A stretch of DNA of 64,000 nucleotides from Maratus speciosus (lineage: Eukaryota; Arthropoda; Arachnida; Araneae; Salticidae), in assembly GCA_963932465.1 (NCBI GenBank), contig OZ010799.1, positions 164,792,761-164,856,760 of the forward strand, given 5' to 3'. Below are positions 62,435-64,000 of the stretch, in pieces. The position numbers and the translations under genes are program-made. Within the stretch, counting starts at the first letter, position 1; the number at the start of each line of letters is the position of its first letter. The notes under the pieces are model-generated. The model did no database searches and was not told where the DNA came from. It saw only the letters and a program-made list of their open reading frames with translations.

Positions 62435-62990
62435 TTAATTTGAATTTTTACCTCTATAAGACAATGACGCTAGCGCTTCTTGTTTCTTTCGCTGGTACAC
62501 GCTGCAGGATGGATCGCAAGATGGATGTTTTTCATATAGTCCAGCTTTCCCATGGTCCCCCTTGTAGTAGTCGAGCACTTTTTTGCAGTTAACACATTCT
62601 TCTTTTTCTGAGGCACAATCCTTGATGTTGTGGCCTTTGCCACATTTAGTGCAGCCCTCTGCATTCTGGCACATTCTTGCTGTATGCCCTATTTCCTGAC
62701 AGTGATAACACCTTTGAATGAAGACATACCGTCTTACCGTGCACCGGTTAAATCCTATGCACAATTTTCCTGCTATTAGTTGCAGTGCATCTCTCTCCAG
62801 TAGCTGCAACACCAAGTGCGAGGTTTCCTCGCCCTCTCTTCCTTTCAATACTCTTATCAGCTTATATTGCACCTTCCTCCTCAGAGCTCTTTCTAAAGCC
62901 GGATAGAGTACTTGTTTTTCATATAGCTCTTGTTGCTCTTCTAAGTTGTTCTGTGAACTGTCTGCTTCTCTTTCGACGTTTTTCTGTGTG
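62435..62990 (-). pseudogene. Retrotransposon ORF1, C-terminal zinc-knuckle (gag-like) region
   Basis: Encodes a nucleic-acid-binding tail. Two knuckles are visible, CYHCQEIGHTARMC (CX2CX4HX4C) and CTKCGKGHNIKDC (CX2CX3HX4C). A third partial cluster, CVNC, is followed by a Cys/His-rich end (KHPSCDPSC, VYQRKK). This is the usual ORF1 C-terminus of RNase H-bearing arthropod non-LTR elements, where it binds the element RNA. The stop at 62435-62437 overlaps the start of ORF2 homology in another frame. The segment is joined to the RRM-like part only across a frameshift. Confidence 0.8.
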
Positions 62991-63297
62991 CTACTGGGGC
63001 TTCTGGGTCTCCAAAGACTATCACTCGGGCTGTTTTTGGGTTTAGTTCTTTAATGTCCAGTTTTTCCGCCATATCTTCTGTAGTGCGGATTTTATCTTTC
63101 ACCTGTTCTAGGTCAAATTTGTTTTTACATGTTATTATTATTTTATTTTGTTTAGTTCTTTGGCAGTCTACTGGTGGTAATTCAGCCATATTAATAGAAT
63201 TGAGAACTTTCTTTATTATTGGCATTTTTGTTTCCTTGTCTTTTGGTGTTAATATTAGTGTCGGTCTTTCTTGTGGGAGCGGTGGAAAATTTGTCAT
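62941..63297 (-). pseudogene. Retrotransposon ORF1, middle RRM-like region
   Basis: In frame with the coiled-coil part and separated from it only by one TAA; the ATG directly follows that stop. The 118 codons include a start like RPTLILTPK, a central block with ITCKNK and DLEQVKDKI, and an end like ARVIVFGDPEAP. That pattern resembles the RRM/PRE-like domain that precedes zinc knuckles in many arthropod ORF1 proteins; this is recall of the family, not a search. The frame ends in a stop at 62941-62943. A frameshift near 62985-63005 is needed to continue into the zinc-knuckle part, whose frame is open upstream to about that point. Confidence 0.6.
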
Positions 63298-64000
63298 TTA
63301 TGCATATGTTGGTCGGTCATTTTCTATTGCTGTTTCTCCCTCTCTATGATCAATTGAGTCCTTTCGGTTTTCTGCCTGAAGAGTGGTAACATGTTCGACG
63401 AGTCTTTTTTCCATTTGTTCATGGTTCTGTTGTATGATTTTGTTCATATCATTGATCGATTGATCTTCTCTTTCGATTTTATCTTGTTTTGTCTGTTTGA
63501 TTAACTCTTCTTGGAACTTAATTCTTTCGCTGAGTTTCATTATTAAGTGATCTTTTACTTCTGTCTGTTGTTTGAGCTGCTTAAAGTTTTTGATTACTGA
63601 TGACATGGTATTCTTTATCTTTACTTCTTTGTTTGACGCTAACTGCGTTATTAGTAGGTGCATGAGTTCTAGTACCTGGTCTGCAATTTTCGACAACTTG
63701 TCTCTTTCTTGGTGTTCTTCCTTCTCAACCTTGTCGTGTTGTCTTACGCTGTCTTTCTCTATTTCCACCGCTTTCTCTTCCAAAAACTTTCTGTATTTTT
63801 GTGCATTTTCATTACTTCCTTTGTCGCGTTTCTTTTGATGTCTAACCATCTGATCTATTAAAACCAGTATCGTCATTCGTGATGCTGTTTAGGCGTCAAA
63901 TGGCAGCAGTTCATCTCCCGGCTGGTAATTTTTGTTTGCTCGCTGTGGTAGCCGTGTTTCTTTGTCGTTAGACTTCACCTTATCTTCATCTGACTCTGTT
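63298..64000 (-). pseudogene. Retrotransposon ORF1, N-terminal coiled-coil part (partial)
   Basis: One minus-strand frame runs from beyond the right edge of the window to a stop at 63298-63300, and contains a further in-frame TAA at 63889-63891. Between the stops it encodes about 190 residues rich in Lys, Glu, Gln and Asp with heptad-like spacing, which predicts a long coiled coil. That is common at the N-terminus of non-LTR ORF1 proteins, which form RNA-binding multimers. Upstream of the first TAA the frame stays open to the window edge with an acidic and basic stretch, so the true ORF1 start is probably outside. The stop at 63298 is followed immediately by an in-frame ATG. ORF1 function is assigned from position and from the downstream zinc knuckles. 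Confidence 0.6.

Larger units (their letters stand above)
58968..64000 (-). mobile_element. Non-LTR retrotransposon (R1/I/jockey-like), longest copy, 5' end outside window
   Basis: Minus-strand element with ORF1 (62435 to beyond 64000) and ORF2 (58968-62434). ORF1 holds a coiled coil, an RRM-like region and zinc knuckles. ORF2 holds an apurinic-type endonuclease, reverse transcriptase, RNase H and a C-terminal Cys/His cluster. This order is typical of non-LTR elements of the I/R1/jockey group that keep an RNase H; the exact clade needs a phylogeny. Multiple stops and frameshifts show that the copy is dead. The left boundary is set at the ORF2 stop because the end of the 3' UTR is not resolved. 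The UTR may reach about 58280, where AATAAA occurs on the minus strand. Confidence 0.85.

Noticed and set aside
1..64000. CRISPR array, operons or prokaryotic signals
   Set aside because: No short regularly spaced repeats of that kind. Base composition, retroelements and MITEs are eukaryotic.
16740..64000. Stop codons in ORF1/ORF2 as a sign of a variant genetic code
   Set aside because: Both TAA and TGA occur together with frameshifts, which points to decay and not recoding.

Overview
This is eukaryotic, strongly AT-rich, repeat-dominated DNA. It has no operons, no continuous host gene and many short inverted-repeat transposons. The retroelement and transposon types fit an arthropod. I lean towards a chelicerate such as a spider, but nothing in the window proves it.

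The dominant structure is a 21.1 kb tandem repeat present three times. Unit 1 fills 1-19901 and lacks about 1.2 kb at its left end because the window starts inside it. Unit 2 is 19902-41010 (21,109 bp) and unit 3 is 41011-62109 (21,099 bp). The copies are nearly identical, differing by scattered substitutions, homopolymer changes, (TA)n length and a 20 bp duplication shared by units 2 and 3. The unit-to-unit junctions (19901/19902 and 41010/41011) lie inside a minus-strand non-LTR retrotransposon. Only after unit 3 does that element continue uninterrupted into its endonuclease N-terminus and ORF1 (62110-64000). The simplest reading is a duplication whose right breakpoint cut the retrotransposon ORF2, so 62109 is the right edge of the array.

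Layout of one unit, in unit 1 coordinates: an inverted pair of decayed gene fragments (1.0-2.0 kb); a field of foldback elements with TTAA target duplications (2.8-10.7 kb), which includes two local tandem duplications and a (TA)n tract; a diverged tandem array (11.0-11.7 kb); a 1.8 kb terminal-inverted-repeat element containing smaller MITEs (12.3-14.1 kb); AT-rich DNA; a hAT-type MITE between two direct repeats (16.1-16.7 kb); the broken ORF2 of the retrotransposon (16.8-19.9 kb); and a transposon end plus a possible terminal exon (19.9-21.2 kb).

The retrotransposon encodes an endonuclease, a reverse transcriptase, an RNase H and a C-terminal zinc-finger region. ORF1 has a coiled coil, an RRM-like stretch and zinc knuckles. 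All copies carry the same stops and frameshifts, so the element was dead before the array formed. Most of the foldback elements share a palindromic core although their ends belong to different target-site classes. I find no RNA genes, no CRISPR array and no intact protein-coding gene.
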